26,261 nucleotides of DNA from Methylomarinum sp050304855 (GCA_050304855.1 JBNLEI010000116.1:1-26261), one strand, 5' to 3'; positions 7,151-16,355 are shown, numbered from the stretch's first letter. Numbers and translations: made by a program. Notes: generated by a model not told the origin, from the letters alone.

Positions 7151-8596
7151 TCAACAGCTTCTCATACGATAAAGCGTTAGGCCAATACTCGCCTGTTTGG
7201 CGAAGTGTTTGGCGGCGTTAAAATCTTCGATGCTCAAAGGAGCGCCAGTGATCGCTCGGTCACAATATAGAAGGCCGATGGCTCTTTGCTCAGTCATGAC
7301 CGGTATCACGAAACATTCGCTATCGCCGATCAAGTGCATAATTTGTTGGTTGTATAGGGTACGGTTTTGTTTTGGGTTGGCCCAGATGCTTTCGGCAGAT
7401 GCTAGGCAATGAAATAACAAGTTGGGTTGGTTGTCTTGAAAGACTCGTATTTTGGTTTCGGGGGCTTTTTTCCACCCTAGGGAGAATTTTTCATTCAAAG
7501 TTTTTTTATCGGCACTGAGCAATAGAAATAGGGTCCTATCCATACCGATGCCACGGAAAATCCCTTCCAGTATTAATTCAAAAAGGATATTTAAGTTAAT
7601 GGTGCCGCTGATATGGTTGCTGATTTCCTGCAAAATTTGGAACTGGATTTGTTTTTTGTTTTCATGGGGTTCATCGACCTCATTTTCTAAAACGGATAAC
7701 GTGGGCGTTGTATCGTCGATAAATTTGGATGCGTCATGCGCGCCAAACTGAATGGCTATTTTTACCGCGGCTGCGGTATTCCGCTTGATTCTGGCCTCGT
7801 GTTCTTTGATGGTATGGCCAGTTAATCGCGTGAGTTTTGTCAGACATTCCCCCATTGCCTTAGAGTCCTTTCCCGATTTAACGGCCAAGCTGATTTCATT
7901 TCCCAATCGAACAACCTGGATTCTGCGGTTGTTGTCGTCAGGGTTTTCGATTGCTTGCTCAATGAGTCCCCCAAGGTGCCAAGTTTGTCCAAGCTTTTTG
8001 CTAAGCTGTTGCAATGTGAACCCCAGGATTTTTTTTTCGGCCTCCGCAGCAGTGTAATGGCCGGACTTGAGCAAGTCGTTGATTTGCGCACCCTGTTTGT
8101 GGTTAAAGCACCAAAATGCGATTTTACCGATATTATGCAACAGGGCGGCAATAAAGACTTCTTCCGGAGAAGGGTCGTTGACGGCTATCGCCAGTTCTTT
8201 GGCCTGGACCGCAGCGTGGATGGCATTTCCGATTTCCTCGTTGGCGCGCTCTTTGTTATCCGATGATAAGATCGATTCAAAGAACGCGCAGGCGATTGTT
8301 AGTTCGCGGATGATTTTTGCACCGAGGATGACAATCGCTCTGGATACGGTATTTATTTTCTGGCGGGAAGGGTTGTAGTAAGTACTGTTACTGACTTTGA
8401 GCAGTTTGGCCGTCAAGTTGGGATCTTGCAAAATGATGGATGCCAGCTCCATGGCTCCTTTTTTTTTATCGTCCAACGATGCATAAATATTATTGGCCGT
8501 GTTGGAAAAAATAGGCATTTCCTGTTCACACAGCAGCTGACTCCACTCATCAATGGAGTCGGGTTTCTGTGGGTCGGAAACTAAATGGCCGTTCAT
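7151..8596 (-). CDS. HDOD-domain signalling protein with C-terminal GAF domain
   Basis: The 481-residue cytoplasmic protein has an HDOD domain at about residues 20-285, recognisable from PNLTAKLLKVSNS, the central INTVSRAIVILG, ALLHNIGKIAF and GQTWHL. A GAF-type sensor domain follows at about 320-478 (FVIPVMTEQRAIGLLYCDR). HDOD domains are related to HD phosphohydrolases but usually lack the metal site. Here the motif reads HN, not HD, so a scaffold role is more likely than catalysis. It begins one base after the valS stop and runs into the two-receiver protein. A signalling pair upstream of the pilus operon is the natural reading; the actual ligand and target are not visible. Confidence 0.85.
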   Translation of the reverse strand: MNGHLVSDPQKPDSIDEWSQLLCEQEMPIFSNTANNIYASLDDKKKGAMELASIILQDPNLTAKLLKVSNSTYYNPSRQKINTVSRAIVILGAKIIRELTIACAFFESILSSDNKERANEEIGNAIHAAVQAKELAIAVNDPSPEEVFIAALLHNIGKIAFWCFNHKQGAQINDLLKSGHYTAAEAEKKILGFTLQQLSKKLGQTWHLGGLIEQAIENPDDNNRRIQVVRLGNEISLAVKSGKDSKAMGECLTKLTRLTGHTIKEHEARIKRNTAAAVKIAIQFGAHDASKFIDDTTPTLSVLENEVDEPHENKKQIQFQILQEISNHISGTINLNILFELILEGIFRGIGMDRTLFLLLSADKKTLNEKFSLGWKKAPETKIRVFQDNQPNLLFHCLASAESIWANPKQNRTLYNQQIMHLIGDSECFVIPVMTEQRAIGLLYCDRAITGAPLSIEDFNAAKHFAKQASIGLTLYRMRSC

Positions 8597-8597
8597 T

Positions 8598-11405
8598 CTA
8601 CAGGGCTTGGATTTTTTGTAGCTGCTCTTTAAGATTGTTTAGCGACAATTGCATGGCAGCCAGTTTCTCCTGCTCTTTTGCGATCACGTCAGCCGGCGCT
8701 TTGTCGATGAACTTAGGGTTGTTCAGTTTGCCTTCGATCCTAGGCAATTCTTTTTCGATCTTCTGAATTTCCTTATTGAGTCTGCCTAATTCGGCTTCTT
8801 TATCGATCAATCCGGCCATTGGGATCAATATTTTCATATTGCCGACCAGCGCAATTGCCGACTCCGGAGCATTATCGTTCTCTGGCAGCCAGTCGATCGA
8901 CTCCAGTCTGCCCAATTTTAATAGATAGGTTTTGTTGTCGTTCAGTAAAGCTTTGTCATCGACGGAACCGTTTTGCAGAAGGACGTTCAGCGGTTTGCCG
9001 GGAGCAATATTCATTTCGCCCCGAATCCGGCGAATACCGAGAATAAAGTCCATAATCCAATTGGTGGACGATATTGCTTGTTCATTTATTTTGAAGTTGT
9101 CTGCGGCAGGATAGGGTTGCAACATGATAGTGTCGCCGCTAACGCCTGCCAATGGGGCCACTCGCTGCCAGATTTCTTCAGTAATAAACGGTATTAAAGG
9201 GTGAGCGATGCGTAAAATGTTCTCCAGTACTTCCAGCAGCGTTTTGCGAGTTCCCCGTTGTAAAGCGACGTTATCGGATTGCAACGAAATTTTTGACAAT
9301 TCTAAGTACCAGTCGCAATATTCATTCCAGATAAATTCATAAAGATTTTGGGCAACCAGATCGAAGCGATAGCTTTCGATGGAGTTCCGAGTACTGTCGA
9401 TGACCTGGTTTAGCCGTGAGAGAATCCAAAGGTCGGCCTGGGAATACTCGCAAGGTTCATTGACTAGACCGTTATCTTGGCTTTCCGTGTTCATTAGTAC
9501 GTAACGGGCGGCGTTCCAGAGTTTGTTGCAAAAATTGCGGTAGCCTTCCGTCCGTGCCAAATCGAAACGGATGTCACGGCCAGTGGAAGCTAATGAAGCG
9601 AAGGTAAAGCGAAGCGCATCGGTGCCGAACGACGGAATGCCCTCAGGGAAGTGTTTGCGCGTTGCTTGCTCGATTTTTTTTGCCAGATGCGGTTGCATCA
9701 TGCCGGAAGTGCGTTTTTCGATCAGCGATTCAAGGTCGATGCCGTCGATAAGGTCGATCGGATCCAGTACGTTGCCTTTGGATTTAGACATTTTCTGGCC
9801 TTCGGCATCGCGAACCAAACCGTGGATATAGACTTCTCTAAACGGCACTTGACCTTGAAACTTCAAGCCCATCATGATCATTCGGGCAACCCAGAAGAAA
9901 ATGATGTCGAAACCGGTTACCAATACGCTAGTGGGGTAATGTTTGGCCAGTTCCGGAGTTTGTTGCGGCCAGCCCAGTGTCGAGAAAGGCCATAAAGCGG
10001 ATGAGAACCACGTGTCCAGTACGTCTTCATCCTGTGTGAGTGGATAATCGGCCGAAAGCTCATGTTTTTCGCGGATTTCCGACTCGGAATGGCCGACATA
10101 GATGTTGCCTTCGGTGTCGTACCAGGCCGGAATGCGGTGTCCCCACCAGATTTGGCGGGAAATGCACCAGTCTTGAATGTTGCGCATCCATTCGAAATAG
10201 GTGTTTTTCCAATTGTCCGGAACGAATTTAATATCGCCTTTCTCCACCGCTTCGATTGCCGGTTTGGCTAGGGACGCGATTTTTACGTACCACTGATCGG
10301 TCAAAAACGGTTCAATGATCGTTCCTGTGCGGTCGCCGCGTGGAACCATCAGTTTATGGTCTTCGATTTTTTCAAGCAGTCCGTTGGCTTCCAGATCGGC
10401 AACAATCTGTTTGCGCGCTTCGACGCGATCAAGACCGATATAAGGTTGCGGGATAATGCTGAAGCCGTCTGTGTTGTCCCGAATGGCGGCGTCGGCTGTA
10501 AAAATGTTGATTAGTCCGCCATGCGGCAAATCGGCAATAGCCGACATATCTCGATGACGTGTCCAGACTTCATAGTCGTTGAAGTCATGAGCCGGAGTGA
10601 TTTTGACACAACCGGTACCGAATTCGGGGTCGACATATTCGTCGGCGATGACCGGAATACGGCGGCCGGTTAATGGCAATTCAACGAATTCCCCCAGTAA
10701 GTGTTTATAGCGATCATCGTCAGGATGAATCGCTACCGCTGCATCGCCTAATAAGGTTTCCGGGCGGGTTGTGGCAACAATTAAATAGCCGGCACCGTTA
10801 ACCAACGGATAACGCATGTGCCACATGGAACCGTTTTCCTCTTCCGACAAGACTTCTAGGTCTGATACCGCTGTGTGCAGAATGGGGTCCCAGTTAACCA
10901 GGCGTTTGCCGCGATATATCAGACCTTCTTCATAGAGCTTGATGAAGACTTCACGGACGGCTGCGGACATGCCTTCATCCATGGTGAAGCGTTCTTTTTC
11001 CCAATCCAGAGAGGAGCCCATTCGACGTAGTTGGTGAGTAATAGTGCCGCCTGACTGTTCTTTCCATTCCCAGATTTTTTCGATAAATTTTTCGCGGCCA
11101 TAATCATGGCGGGTTTTGCCTTCAGCATTGACCAGTCGCTCAACGACCATTTGGGTGGCGATACCGGCGTGATCCGTGCCCGGTTGCCATAACGTACTGC
11201 AGCCTTTCATTCGGTGGTAACGGCTTAACGCATCCATGATGGTATCTTGAAACGCATGGCCCATATGCAGACTGCCGGTTACATTCGGAGGAGGGATCAT
11301 AATGCAATAGGAATCGCCTTCCGGTTTCGCGGCAAAATAGCCCTTTTCTTCCCAGGTTGAATACCAGCGTTGTTCGATCGAATGCGGGGAATAGGTTTTT
11401 TCCAT
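8598..11405 (-). CDS. valS: Valyl-tRNA synthetase
   Basis: ValS charges tRNA-Val and edits mischarged Thr. The 935-residue protein is of normal length. It contains the class I signatures PPNVTGSLHMGH (HIGH-type, ending at residue 50) and KMSKS at 538-542. The CP1 editing domain lies between them (TTRPETLLGDAAVAIHP), followed by the anticodon-binding domain and the C-terminal coiled coil of about 65 residues that is specific to ValS (EAELGRLNKEIQKIEKEL). The ATG has no strong Shine-Dalgarno. It follows holC after 102 bases, as in E. coli, and its stop lies one base before the HDOD-GAF start. Confidence 0.97.
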   Translation of the reverse strand: MEKTYSPHSIEQRWYSTWEEKGYFAAKPEGDSYCIMIPPPNVTGSLHMGHAFQDTIMDALSRYHRMKGCSTLWQPGTDHAGIATQMVVERLVNAEGKTRHDYGREKFIEKIWEWKEQSGGTITHQLRRMGSSLDWEKERFTMDEGMSAAVREVFIKLYEEGLIYRGKRLVNWDPILHTAVSDLEVLSEEENGSMWHMRYPLVNGAGYLIVATTRPETLLGDAAVAIHPDDDRYKHLLGEFVELPLTGRRIPVIADEYVDPEFGTGCVKITPAHDFNDYEVWTRHRDMSAIADLPHGGLINIFTADAAIRDNTDGFSIIPQPYIGLDRVEARKQIVADLEANGLLEKIEDHKLMVPRGDRTGTIIEPFLTDQWYVKIASLAKPAIEAVEKGDIKFVPDNWKNTYFEWMRNIQDWCISRQIWWGHRIPAWYDTEGNIYVGHSESEIREKHELSADYPLTQDEDVLDTWFSSALWPFSTLGWPQQTPELAKHYPTSVLVTGFDIIFFWVARMIMMGLKFQGQVPFREVYIHGLVRDAEGQKMSKSKGNVLDPIDLIDGIDLESLIEKRTSGMMQPHLAKKIEQATRKHFPEGIPSFGTDALRFTFASLASTGRDIRFDLARTEGYRNFCNKLWNAARYVLMNTESQDNGLVNEPCEYSQADLWILSRLNQVIDSTRNSIESYRFDLVAQNLYEFIWNEYCDWYLELSKISLQSDNVALQRGTRKTLLEVLENILRIAHPLIPFITEEIWQRVAPLAGVSGDTIMLQPYPAADNFKINEQAISSTNWIMDFILGIRRIRGEMNIAPGKPLNVLLQNGSVDDKALLNDNKTYLLKLGRLESIDWLPENDNAPESAIALVGNMKILIPMAGLIDKEAELGRLNKEIQKIEKELPRIEGKLNNPKFIDKAPADVIAKEQEKLAAMQLSLNNLKEQLQKIQAL

Positions 11406-11507
11406 GAATGTCTGTTGTTTTTTAATTACTAACTAACGGGATATTTTAACCCGAAAATGCTGATTTGTTACTTTTACTGTGCATGAGCAAAGTAGGATGC
11501 ATCATCG

Positions 11508-11951
11508 CTAATGACCCTTGTTCATGTTATGTGTAGTGACCTCAAAACCAGATTCCTGGTACTGTCGATAACGATTTCTTCCGTCCTGTTTTGTTTCTTC
11601 GCTGTTGTCCAAAATTTCCAAAATACGCCCACATTGATTCAAGTGTTCTGGCCGTTTTGCGGATAAGTTCACGATAATTTTTCGCCATTGGTCGGGTATG
11701 GGTTCACTGCCAATTAGAACAGTTTGTTCGACTGCCGGTAATTGGTTATGGAAAATTTGATGAGGGACAAAACTGCCGGGCCTGAATGTCCAAAGTTTCT
11801 CATCCAGTTGCCGGCTTTGTTGTTCGGAGTCGGTTAATACGTAACAGAAATGACCACTACGATAGGCTTTTTCGATCAGTTTGCAGGCAAATGCCTGCCG
11901 CTCCTGTTGTGACTCAGACGGCAGGACATAAAACGTTACCTCAGGCATCAT
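11508..11951 (-). CDS. holC: DNA polymerase III chi subunit
   Basis: HolC (chi) links the clamp loader, through psi, to SSB during replication. The 147-residue product has the family features: TFYVLPSE at the start, YVLTDSEQQSRQLDEKLWTF, SFVPHQIF, and a C-terminal RYRQYQESGFEV matching the RYKAYR-type end of the E. coli protein. It overlaps the 3' end of pepA by 11 bases and precedes valS, the same three-gene order as in E. coli. Two adjacent in-frame ATG codons offer starts one residue apart. Confidence 0.93.
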   Translation of the reverse strand: MMPEVTFYVLPSESQQERQAFACKLIEKAYRSGHFCYVLTDSEQQSRQLDEKLWTFRPGSFVPHQIFHNQLPAVEQTVLIGSEPIPDQWRKIIVNLSAKRPEHLNQCGRILEILDNSEETKQDGRNRYRQYQESGFEVTTHNMNKGH

Positions 11952-13431
11952 CTGCCCGATTGATCAGGTATTGTGTTAATAAAGCCACAGGACGGCCTGT
12001 AGCACCTTTGTTTTGTCCGGTGCGCCAAGCAGTGCCCGCGATATCCAAATGCGCCCATCGATATTCTTCGGCAAAACGCGACAAGAAGCAGGCGGCTGTG
12101 ATCGTACCGCCATCCGGACCTCCAATGTTGGCGAGATCGGCAAAATTGGATTTAAGCTGTTCTTGATATTCCTCCCATAATGGCAGGCGCCAGACGCTAT
12201 CGCATGCGGTTTCGCTGGCTTTAATTAGGTCGTCGCACAAGTCGTCGTTATTTCCCAGTAACCCGCTCGGGACGCGGCCGAGCGAAACAATACAGGCACC
12301 GGTCAGAGTGGCCATGTCAATGACGACTTCCGGATTGAATTTCTTTGCATACGTTAATGTGTCACAGAGAATCAGCCTGCCTTCAGCGTCGGTGTTTAGC
12401 ACTTCAATGGTTTTTCCTGACATGCTGATCAGGATATCCCCCGGTTTATTGGCATTGCCGTCGGGCAGGTTTTCCGAAGAAGGAATCAAACCCACTATGT
12501 TGAGCGGAAGATTCATTTGGGCCGCGGCTTGCATAACGCCCAGTACGGTGGCTCCGCCGCACATGTCGTATTTCATCTCGTCCATGCCTGAGCCCGGTTT
12601 TAGGGAGATGCCTCCGGCATCGAAGGTTAAGCCTTTGCCGACCAGTACAATCGGTTTGCTGTTGTTGCCGGCACCTTGATAAATCAGGTTGATGAGTTTG
12701 GCTGGCTGACGACTGCCGCGCGAAACGGCCAGAAAAGCGCCCATGCCGAGCGCTTCCATATGGTTTTCTTCAAGAATTTCACATTCCAATGCGTCGAATT
12801 TGTCGGCCAATTCTTCCGCCTGTTCGGCCAGGTAGGAAGGGGTGCATATGTTGCCTGGCAGGTCGGCCAGTTGCTTGGTAAATTCCATGGCTTGCGCGAT
12901 GGCTAGGCCTTGAAAGAAGCCTTTTTCGATTTGGTCGAACGAATCCCAGTCGGCGGTAATTTTGACATCTTGTAATTGGACTTTGATGTCGTCACAGTTC
13001 TTGGTACGGCTGTATTGATAAAGGCCGTCGTTGAAAACTTCAATGGATTGACGGCTTTTCCATTGTGAGCCGGCATCGATAACATCAATGTCTACCAAAG
13101 TGCTGGTTATGGATGTTAACTTGCTATCTCTAGCTGTTTTGATTGCCGCGGCCAACGCTTTCCGATACAGCTTACGAGTAATTTTGCCTTTCTCCCCCAT
13201 GCCGACCAACAGAACGCGTTCGATTTTATCATTCGGTAGCGGGTTCAGGAGTAAGGTTTCGCCGTTTTTCCCTTTAATGTCGCCTCGTTTAATGACTTTG
13301 TCGATAATGCCTTGCGTCAGCTTGTCAAGCGTTGCCGCGGAGTCGCTGAGATGTTGATTTTCATAGATGCCGGCAATTAAGCAATGACTTTGTAGTTCGT
13401 CTAAGGGCAGGTTTTCTATAGAATAGTCCAT
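11941..13431 (-). CDS. pepA: Leucyl aminopeptidase (M17)
   Basis: PepA is a cytoplasmic hexameric two-metal aminopeptidase that removes N-terminal Leu and other residues. In E. coli it also binds DNA in Xer recombination and carAB control. The 496-residue protein has the M17 catalytic core: VGKGLTFDAGGISLKPG (Lys266, Asp271, Lys278), the Asp289 region, and the signature NTDAEGR at 346-352, which holds metal ligands Asp348 and Glu350 and catalytic Arg352. The N-terminal domain is of normal size. It leads the pepA-holC-valS set and diverges from lptF across a 93-base gap. Confidence 0.96.
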   Translation of the reverse strand: MDYSIENLPLDELQSHCLIAGIYENQHLSDSAATLDKLTQGIIDKVIKRGDIKGKNGETLLLNPLPNDKIERVLLVGMGEKGKITRKLYRKALAAAIKTARDSKLTSITSTLVDIDVIDAGSQWKSRQSIEVFNDGLYQYSRTKNCDDIKVQLQDVKITADWDSFDQIEKGFFQGLAIAQAMEFTKQLADLPGNICTPSYLAEQAEELADKFDALECEILEENHMEALGMGAFLAVSRGSRQPAKLINLIYQGAGNNSKPIVLVGKGLTFDAGGISLKPGSGMDEMKYDMCGGATVLGVMQAAAQMNLPLNIVGLIPSSENLPDGNANKPGDILISMSGKTIEVLNTDAEGRLILCDTLTYAKKFNPEVVIDMATLTGACIVSLGRVPSGLLGNNDDLCDDLIKASETACDSVWRLPLWEEYQEQLKSNFADLANIGGPDGGTITAACFLSRFAEEYRWAHLDIAGTAWRTGQNKGATGRPVALLTQYLINRADDA

Positions 13432-13477
13432 AAGATTTTTCTGTTACGAGTCATTAAAGAAGGTTGTTGGGATCATA

Positions 13478-13506
13478 TTGCAGTAAAATGCAAGCCAAAT
13501 TATACA
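13478..13506 (+). promoter_or_regulatory. Candidate sigma-70 promoter for lptF-lptG
   Basis: TTGCAG (13478-13483) and TATACA (13501-13506) lie 17 bases apart on the plus strand. The -35 is weak. A start near 13513 would leave a leader of only about 20 bases before the lptF ATG. In E. coli lptFG is partly sigma-E controlled; I see no clear sigma-E pair here. Confidence 0.35.
13499..13504 (-). promoter_or_regulatory. Candidate -10 element for pepA
   Basis: A perfect TATAAT is present on the minus strand, preceded directly by TG, 67 bases before the pepA ATG. No good -35 is seen at 16-18 bases, so it would depend on an activator or on upstream bases. It overlaps the candidate -10 of lptF on the other strand. 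Confidence 0.4.
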
Positions 13507-13533
13507 TGAGAATGATGAGGAAAGTTGTTTAAC

Positions 13534-14664
13534 ATGGGTTCGGCTGAAACCGGAAAAAATAAACCGTACCGATTGATAACGGTGCTGGACAGAATGATTT
13601 TTATGGATTTGCTGAAAACGCTATTTTCAGTGTTATCAGTCGTTGTGATCATTATCGTTAGCCGTAAATTCATTAAAATTCTGGCCAAGGCAATTGAGGG
13701 CAGTATTTCCGATGAAACCGTGCTGAGTATTTTGGGGCTGAAAATAGTCGTGGCTACTGCCGCTTTTTTGCCGGCCTCCATGTTTATGGCGGTATTGATC
13801 GTATTGGGGCGAATGTATCGTGACCAGGAAATGTCTGCGGTGGCTTCAGCCGGGGGCGGCGCCGGCATCATCTATCGAGCGGTGTTTTTGTTGGTGTTTC
13901 CCTTGTCAATCTTTGCTGCGGCTTTATCCATGATCGCTTCCCCTTGGGCGGAGGCTCAGATGCAATTATTAATAAGTGAAGATGAAAGCTCAGCTGATGT
14001 ACGCGGAATTGCCGCCGGGAGGTTCACCGAATATAGCGATGGAGAACTGGTGTTTTCTGTCGAAGATGTCGATTTCGACGGGCGAATGCACAACGTCTTT
14101 GTACAAAATCGCGAGGGCGGCAGAACAGGGGTGATCAATGCGCGGCACGGGCGGATGGAATTTCGTCCCGGCGGTTTGTATTTGGTGTTGGAACAGGGAG
14201 AGAGGATTCAAGGTGTTCCCGGCAGTAAAGATTTTGTGATTGAAAATTTTGCCGAATATGGCGTTCGGATCGAAAAGAAAAGCCGCACAGTGACTCTGCA
14301 TCGAGAATCTATACCGACCGAACAATTGTGGAAATCCGATAAGCCGTTTGATATTGCCGAGATGCAGAACCGTTTGTCGACTCCTTTAGGCGTGGTTTTT
14401 TTGAGTTTATTGGCGGTGCCGCTGGCTAAGTTATCGCCTCGTGGCGGAATTTATGGCAGTCTGCTGTTCGCGTTCGGTATTTATTTTGTTTACGGAAATT
14501 TAAATAAGGTCAGTCTGAGTTGGGTGATGAAGGAAAGTATTCCCGCCTGGCTGGGTTATATTTGGATTTATGTTTTGTTGTCAATTTTGGCGTGCGTTCT
14601 GCTGATCCGTCTGTACGGATGGAAGTGGATTAAAATGATAGTAACAGGGAAGACGCCATCATGA
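13534..14664 (+). CDS. lptF: LPS export ABC transporter permease LptF
   Basis: LptF and LptG form the inner-membrane part of the LptB2FG transporter, which extracts lipopolysaccharide and passes it to LptC and LptA. The product has the YjgP/YjgQ layout: an N-terminal membrane pair (FMDLLKTLFSVLSVV and the segment around residues 65-90), a large periplasmic beta-jellyroll, and a C-terminal membrane group starting near the conserved LSTPLGVVFLSLLAVPLAKLSPRGG. I take the ATG (376 residues), with GAGGA 12 bases upstream. A TTG at 13525 would add three residues with a spacing of only three bases. It overlaps lptG by four bases (ATGA). Confidence 0.93.
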   Translation: MGSAETGKNKPYRLITVLDRMIFMDLLKTLFSVLSVVVIIIVSRKFIKILAKAIEGSISDETVLSILGLKIVVATAAFLPASMFMAVLIVLGRMYRDQEMSAVASAGGGAGIIYRAVFLLVFPLSIFAAALSMIASPWAEAQMQLLISEDESSADVRGIAAGRFTEYSDGELVFSVEDVDFDGRMHNVFVQNREGGRTGVINARHGRMEFRPGGLYLVLEQGERIQGVPGSKDFVIENFAEYGVRIEKKSRTVTLHRESIPTEQLWKSDKPFDIAEMQNRLSTPLGVVFLSLLAVPLAKLSPRGGIYGSLLFAFGIYFVYGNLNKVSLSWVMKESIPAWLGYIWIYVLLSILACVLLIRLYGWKWIKMIVTGKTPS

Positions 14665-15728
14665 ATGTGATTACCGGCTATATTGTCAGAGAAGTCGTCA
14701 AAGGTTCCTTGATTGCTTTGCTATTGTTGTTGACGCTCTTTAATTTGTTTACTTTTAGCGATGAGCTGAAAGATTTGGGTAAAGGTAGTTACGGTTTAAA
14801 AGAAATTTTGCTTTATCTGGCATTAACTTCGCCGCGCGTTTTTTATGAGTTGGTGCCTTCGGCTGCGTTGCTGGGAAGCTTATTCGTAGTCGGAGCAATG
14901 GCTAATAATCGTGAAATTATCGCCATGCGCGCAGTGGGGTTGTCGGTATTTTGGGTGATCAGGGCGATAATGTTGGGAGGGTTGGTGCTGGTCATCATCT
15001 CGGTAGCAGTGGGAGAATTTGTAGCTCCGGCAGCCGAACGGACGGCGCAGATGATTAAAACCACTGCGCAAAATCAAAAAGTGGTGATTCATTCGCGTTA
15101 CGGGATGTGGTTGCGAGAAGGGAATCGGTTTATCAACGTTCGTCAAATCCATGATGATGGTTGGCTGGGAGATATCAGTCTTTACCAGCTCAATGACCAA
15201 TACCGCCTGGATTTGATTAAGCATGCCGAAACGGCTCGGTATTTGGGGGCAGAGCTGTGGCGGCTTGAAAACATTCAGTGGTCGGAAGTCTCCGGCAGAC
15301 GAATTTTTTCCGACGCTTCTGACAGCGAGCAGTGGAAAACTTCTATCGACCCGGATTTGTTGAACATCGTAGTGGTAAAGTCGGATAATTTGTCACTCTA
15401 TGATTTGTATATGTATATTGTTTTTTTGAAGGAAAACAACCAGAAATCCCAGTCTTTCGAATTAGCCTTCTGGAGTCGGTTGATTAATCCGTTGGTGACT
15501 TTCGTCATGTTGATGGTTTCCGCTCCTTTTGTCATCGGTATCAGGCGGGGGATGGGGGCTGGTGGTCGAATGATGATTGGTATCCTAATCGGAATGACAT
15601 TCAATATTTTTGACAAGATTGCCGGGCATTTGGGGCTGGTTTACGGGCTTGACCCCATGGTGATGGCGCTTTTGCCGAGCGCTTTGGTATTTTGCGGCGC
15701 GCTTTACGCGGTAAATCGAATCAGATAA
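14661..15728 (+). CDS. lptG: LPS export ABC transporter permease LptG
   Basis: This is the partner permease of LptF in the LptB2FG exporter. The 355-residue protein has the YjgQ layout. The N-terminal YIVREVVKGSLIALLLLLTLFNLFTF segment region and LALTSPRVFYELVPSAALLGSLFVVGAMANNREIIAMRA-type core are seen. A periplasmic jellyroll lies in the middle, and a C-terminal membrane group carries FWSRLINPLVTFVMLMVSAPFVIG. The ATG overlaps the lptF stop by four bases, so translation is coupled. A 10-base-pair hairpin follows the stop. LptB, LptC and LptA are not in this window. Confidence 0.95.
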   Translation: MNVITGYIVREVVKGSLIALLLLLTLFNLFTFSDELKDLGKGSYGLKEILLYLALTSPRVFYELVPSAALLGSLFVVGAMANNREIIAMRAVGLSVFWVIRAIMLGGLVLVIISVAVGEFVAPAAERTAQMIKTTAQNQKVVIHSRYGMWLREGNRFINVRQIHDDGWLGDISLYQLNDQYRLDLIKHAETARYLGAELWRLENIQWSEVSGRRIFSDASDSEQWKTSIDPDLLNIVVVKSDNLSLYDLYMYIVFLKENNQKSQSFELAFWSRLINPLVTFVMLMVSAPFVIGIRRGMGAGGRMMIGILIGMTFNIFDKIAGHLGLVYGLDPMVMALLPSALVFCGALYAVNRIR

Positions 15729-15730
15729 AG

Positions 15731-15763
15731 GATGACACTGAAGCGATGAGGGCCAGTGTCATC
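15731..15763. terminator. Stem-loop between convergent lptG and the 130-residue secreted protein gene
   Basis: A perfect 10-base-pair inverted repeat (GATGACACTG and its complement) encloses a 13-base loop. It lies in the 49-base gap between two converging genes, so it may stop transcription from both sides. T-runs are poor on both sides, so termination may be partial. Confidence 0.55.
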
Positions 15764-15777
15764 TTATCGAAGAAGTG

Positions 15778-16170
15778 TTACATTTTAGTCAAAAAATAAT
15801 AGAGATAGGTACATTTCAGAATCATATTGGTATCGCTTAATTCGGTCACTCCGCAGGTTTCGTATTTTTCTCTGCCGGGGGCCGCTTGTCTTCTGATCTG
15901 GCCGTTTTCGATCGAGTATTTCAAATTGATGCTCATCATACCGGTGCGTCCGCTTACCACATCTCTTCCTGATGTAACCAAGGTACCGTCAGCTTTGAAT
16001 TCCCAGACTGAGTCCTGTGCTCTTTTTTCTTTATGTAACGCAGCAGCTGCTGCATCGACATGCCATTTTCCCAGTATCTTGGAGTTGTCCTCAAGCTTTA
16101 TGATTTCCGCATGAGCGGCAGAGGCGGCAATCATGGCGGTTGCAGACAAAAGTGTTGTTATTTTTTTCAT
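15778..16170 (-). CDS. Small secreted protein of unknown function (lipocalin-like sequence feel)
   Basis: I do not recognise the family. The 130-residue product begins with a clear signal peptide: Lys-Lys, a hydrophobic core and a SAAHA cleavage motif near residue 21. The mature protein would be about 109 residues in the periplasm. It has KILGKWHVDA, then VWEFKADGTLVTSG, then a segment ending in two cysteines (YETCG and LKCTY) that could form a disulfide. The GKW...WEFKADGT pattern recalls small lipocalin-like beta-barrels, but this is only a resemblance. AGGGG lies about 10 bases before the ATG. It converges on lptG and diverges from another small secreted protein gene. Confidence 0.75.
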   Translation of the reverse strand: MKKITTLLSATAMIAASAAHAEIIKLEDNSKILGKWHVDAAAAALHKEKRAQDSVWEFKADGTLVTSGRDVVSGRTGMMSINLKYSIENGQIRRQAAPGREKYETCGVTELSDTNMILKCTYLYYFLTKM

Positions 16171-16275
16171 ATTTTAAATACCCCTCTGATAGCATTTTAG
16201 TAATTTGTAATCAACCAAATGAATACTAACATCTATTAACGGCCGATAGTAGCTGTATCGACTAAATAAAACCTT

Positions 16276-16304
16276 TTGTTAACGAGGTTTTAAAGTGATA
16301 GAGT
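16276..16304 (+). promoter_or_regulatory. Candidate promoter for the six-cysteine secreted protein gene
   Basis: TTGTTA (16276-16281) and TAGAGT (16299-16304) are 17 bases apart on the plus strand, in a 185-base AT-rich divergent gap. The -10 overlaps a short inverted repeat, GAGTT-AA-AACTC, at 16301-16312. The leader would be about 45 bases. Confidence 0.35.
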
Positions 16305-16355
16305 TAAAACTCAGCTAAAATAATAATAACGCAAGGTGAATAGAAGGTGAATGTT

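Noticed and set aside
8040..8378. Several plus-strand frames of about 100 codons opposite the HDOD-GAF gene
   Set aside because: They are antisense shadows; the HDOD and GAF motifs on the minus strand are clear.
8460..8467. T8 run (A8 in the coding strand) within the HDOD-GAF gene as a possible slippage site
   Set aside because: The frame is intact and the run encodes ordinary Lys codons; there is no evidence of a programmed shift or an alternative product.
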